Below are positions 4,272 through 5,626 of a DNA stretch of 5,626 bases, piece by piece. Numbering within the stretch: the first letter of the stretch is position 1; every line of letters starts with the position of its first letter. The stretch comes from Clostridia bacterium (GTDB taxonomy: Bacteria > Bacillota > Clostridia > Lutisporales > Lutisporaceae). Position numbers and translations under genes: made by a program. The notes below the pieces were generated by a model, which was given only the letters and a program-made list of their open reading frames with translations, was not told the DNA's origin and made no database searches. The stretch is from assembly GCA_029256365.1 (NCBI GenBank), contig JAQSYB010000214.1, positions 1 through 5,626 on the forward strand. Direction: 5' to 3'.

Positions 4272-5626
4272 TGCGGAATAGTTGGATATATAGGAGATAA
4301 AAATTCAGTCCCAGTTTTAATAGAGGGGCTTCAAAAGTTGGAATATAGAGGTTATGACTCAGCAGGTATCGCTGTTTACAACGATGGAAATATCAGTGTT
4401 AGAAAGTATAAGGGAAGACTGGCTGTATTGGAAGAAAAGCTGCAGCAGGAAACGATAGAGGGAAGCTTAGGAATCGGTCATACAAGATGGGCGACTCATG
4501 GTGAACCTTCAGATGTAAACTCCCACCCACATACAAACTGCTCAGGGGGCATTGCAGTAGTTCACAATGGAATTATAGAGAACTATATGCAAATCAAGAG
4601 CTTCCTAATTGAGAAGGGCTATGTATTTCTTTCCGATACTGATACTGAGGTATTGGCACATTACTTGGACTTCTTTTATGAGGGCGACTTGGTAAAAGCA
4701 GTGCGCAAGGTGCTTCAAAAGGTAAGAGGCTCCTATGCATTTGCAGTAATTTGCAAGCAGGAACCAGACAAAATTGTTTGTGTAAGAAAAGAAAATCCAC
4801 TTATTGTAGGTGTAGGCGAGGGCGAAAATTATATCGCATCAGATATACCTGCTATATTGGCCCATACAAGAAAGATCTACCTTTTGAATGAAAATGAACT
4901 GACAATATTGACAAAGGACAGCATCACTTTCCTTGATGAAGAAGATAGAGAAGTGAAGAAGGAAATATTTGAGGTGAACTGGGATGTTGCAGCAGCAGAA
5001 AAGGGCGGCTACGAGCATTTCATGATAAAGGAAATCCACGAGCAGCCAAAGGCTGTTAAGGATACCATGACATCAAGAATCGTACCAGACTCACCAACTA
5101 TCAAGCTTGATGACATTAAGCTGACAAAGGAAGATTTAGAAGGCATCAACAAGATATTCATCGTAGCCTGCGGAACAGCATACCATGCAGGTATGGTTGG
5201 AAAATATGTAATAGAGAAGCTTGCAAAGATATCTGTAGAGGTTGATATTGCATCAGAATTCAGATACAGAGACCCCGTGGTAGACAATAAGACGCTTACA
5301 ATAATCGTAAGCCAATCCGGTGAAACCTTGGATACATTTGCAGCATTAAAGGAAGCGAAGAAGCGCGGCTCCAGAATACTAAGTATCGTCAACGTAGTAG
5401 GCAGCTCTATTGCGAGAGAATCCGACGATGTTCTATACACTTGGGCAGGACCTGAAATAGCAGTTGCTTCAACAAAGGCTTATACAACACAGATTGTTGC
5501 TCTATACGAAATAGCGCTTCACATGGCGCATTTAAAGGGTACATTGACGGATGCGCAAATAGGTGAAATCAAAACTGAAATGACCAAGCTGCCAGATATG
5601 GTAAAGGCATCATTGGATCACAAGGA
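4269..5626 (+). CDS. glmS: Glutamine--fructose-6-phosphate aminotransferase (GlmS), 3' end outside window
   Basis: GlmS (EC 2.6.1.16) makes glucosamine-6-phosphate from fructose-6-phosphate, using ammonia from glutamine; this is the first committed step of amino-sugar and peptidoglycan synthesis. It opens MCGIVGYIG, so Met removal exposes Cys2, the N-terminal nucleophile of the class II glutamine amidotransferase domain. That domain also shows RGYDSAGIA (27-35), HTRWATHG (71-78), NSHPH (84-88) and HNGIIENY (99-106). The isomerase half begins near residue 290, with the first SIS domain showing ACGTAYHAG (300-308) and SQSGET (348-353), then AVASTKAYTTQ (398-408). The frame stays open to the window edge, giving 452 codons of the usual 600 to 610. 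The second SIS domain's C-terminal part and the catalytic C-terminus are missing only because the window ends. The gene is controlled by the ribozyme upstream, and its product is the substrate of the neighbouring GlmM. Confidence 0.98.
   Translation, partial: MCGIVGYIGDKNSVPVLIEGLQKLEYRGYDSAGIAVYNDGNISVRKYKGRLAVLEEKLQQETIEGSLGIGHTRWATHGEPSDVNSHPHTNCSGGIAVVHNGIIENYMQIKSFLIEKGYVFLSDTDTEVLAHYLDFFYEGDLVKAVRKVLQKVRGSYAFAVICKQEPDKIVCVRKENPLIVGVGEGENYIASDIPAILAHTRKIYLLNENELTILTKDSITFLDEEDREVKKEIFEVNWDVAAAEKGGYEHFMIKEIHEQPKAVKDTMTSRIVPDSPTIKLDDIKLTKEDLEGINKIFIVACGTAYHAGMVGKYVIEKLAKISVEVDIASEFRYRDPVVDNKTLTIIVSQSGETLDTFAALKEAKKRGSRILSIVNVVGSSIARESDDVLYTWAGPEIAVASTKAYTTQIVALYEIALHMAHLKGTLTDAQIGEIKTEMTKLPDMVKASLDHK

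Noticed and set aside
4269..5626. glmS as a truncated gene
   Set aside because: The frame is open and conserved up to the last base. The missing C-terminus is caused by the window edge.

Overview
The window reads as ordinary core chromosome of a low-GC Gram-positive anaerobe, most likely a member of the Clostridia. The evidence is the AT-rich spacers, strong AGGAGG-type ribosome binding sites, sigma-A promoters, a T-box leader on an aminoacyl-tRNA synthetase gene, a glmS ribozyme, and dispersed repeats of a type common in Clostridia. I cannot name a genus. There is no sign of a phage, transposase, CRISPR array, tRNA or rRNA. All three genes are on the + strand, and each appears to be its own transcription unit.

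Unit 1 (about 1-2160) is argS. A strong promoter (10-39) drives a T-box leader (about 64-303) with an AGA arginine specifier, a canonical T-box antiterminator and an intrinsic terminator. A palindromic dispersed-repeat hairpin (341-370) and an AGGAGG site follow, then arginyl-tRNA synthetase (424-2115) and a strong terminator (2126-2160). Uncharged tRNA-Arg should therefore raise ArgRS expression.

Unit 2 (about 2160-3757) is glmM. A degenerate repeat copy lies in the spacer, followed by an extended -10 promoter (2241-2269), phosphoglucosamine mutase (2364-3713) and a strong terminator (3724-3757).

Unit 3 (3757 to the end) is glmS. The 555 bases between glmM and glmS hold the glmM terminator, two dispersed-repeat fragments (3757-3833), about 110 bases (3834-3945) in which I see nothing, a probable promoter (3946-3974), the glmS ribozyme (4002-4142), a terminator-like hairpin with nine T residues (4149-4194) and the glmS ribosome binding site. 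glmS (from 4269) runs off the right edge.

GlmS makes glucosamine-6-phosphate from fructose-6-phosphate and glutamine, and GlmM converts it to glucosamine-1-phosphate, the precursor of UDP-GlcNAc for peptidoglycan. The ribozyme senses glucosamine-6-phosphate and would shut off glmS only, because glmM has its own promoter and terminator. Two of the three genes are thus controlled by cis-acting RNA. The least expected signal is the terminator-like structure between the ribozyme and the glmS start. I see no convincing new system; the gene content is conventional.
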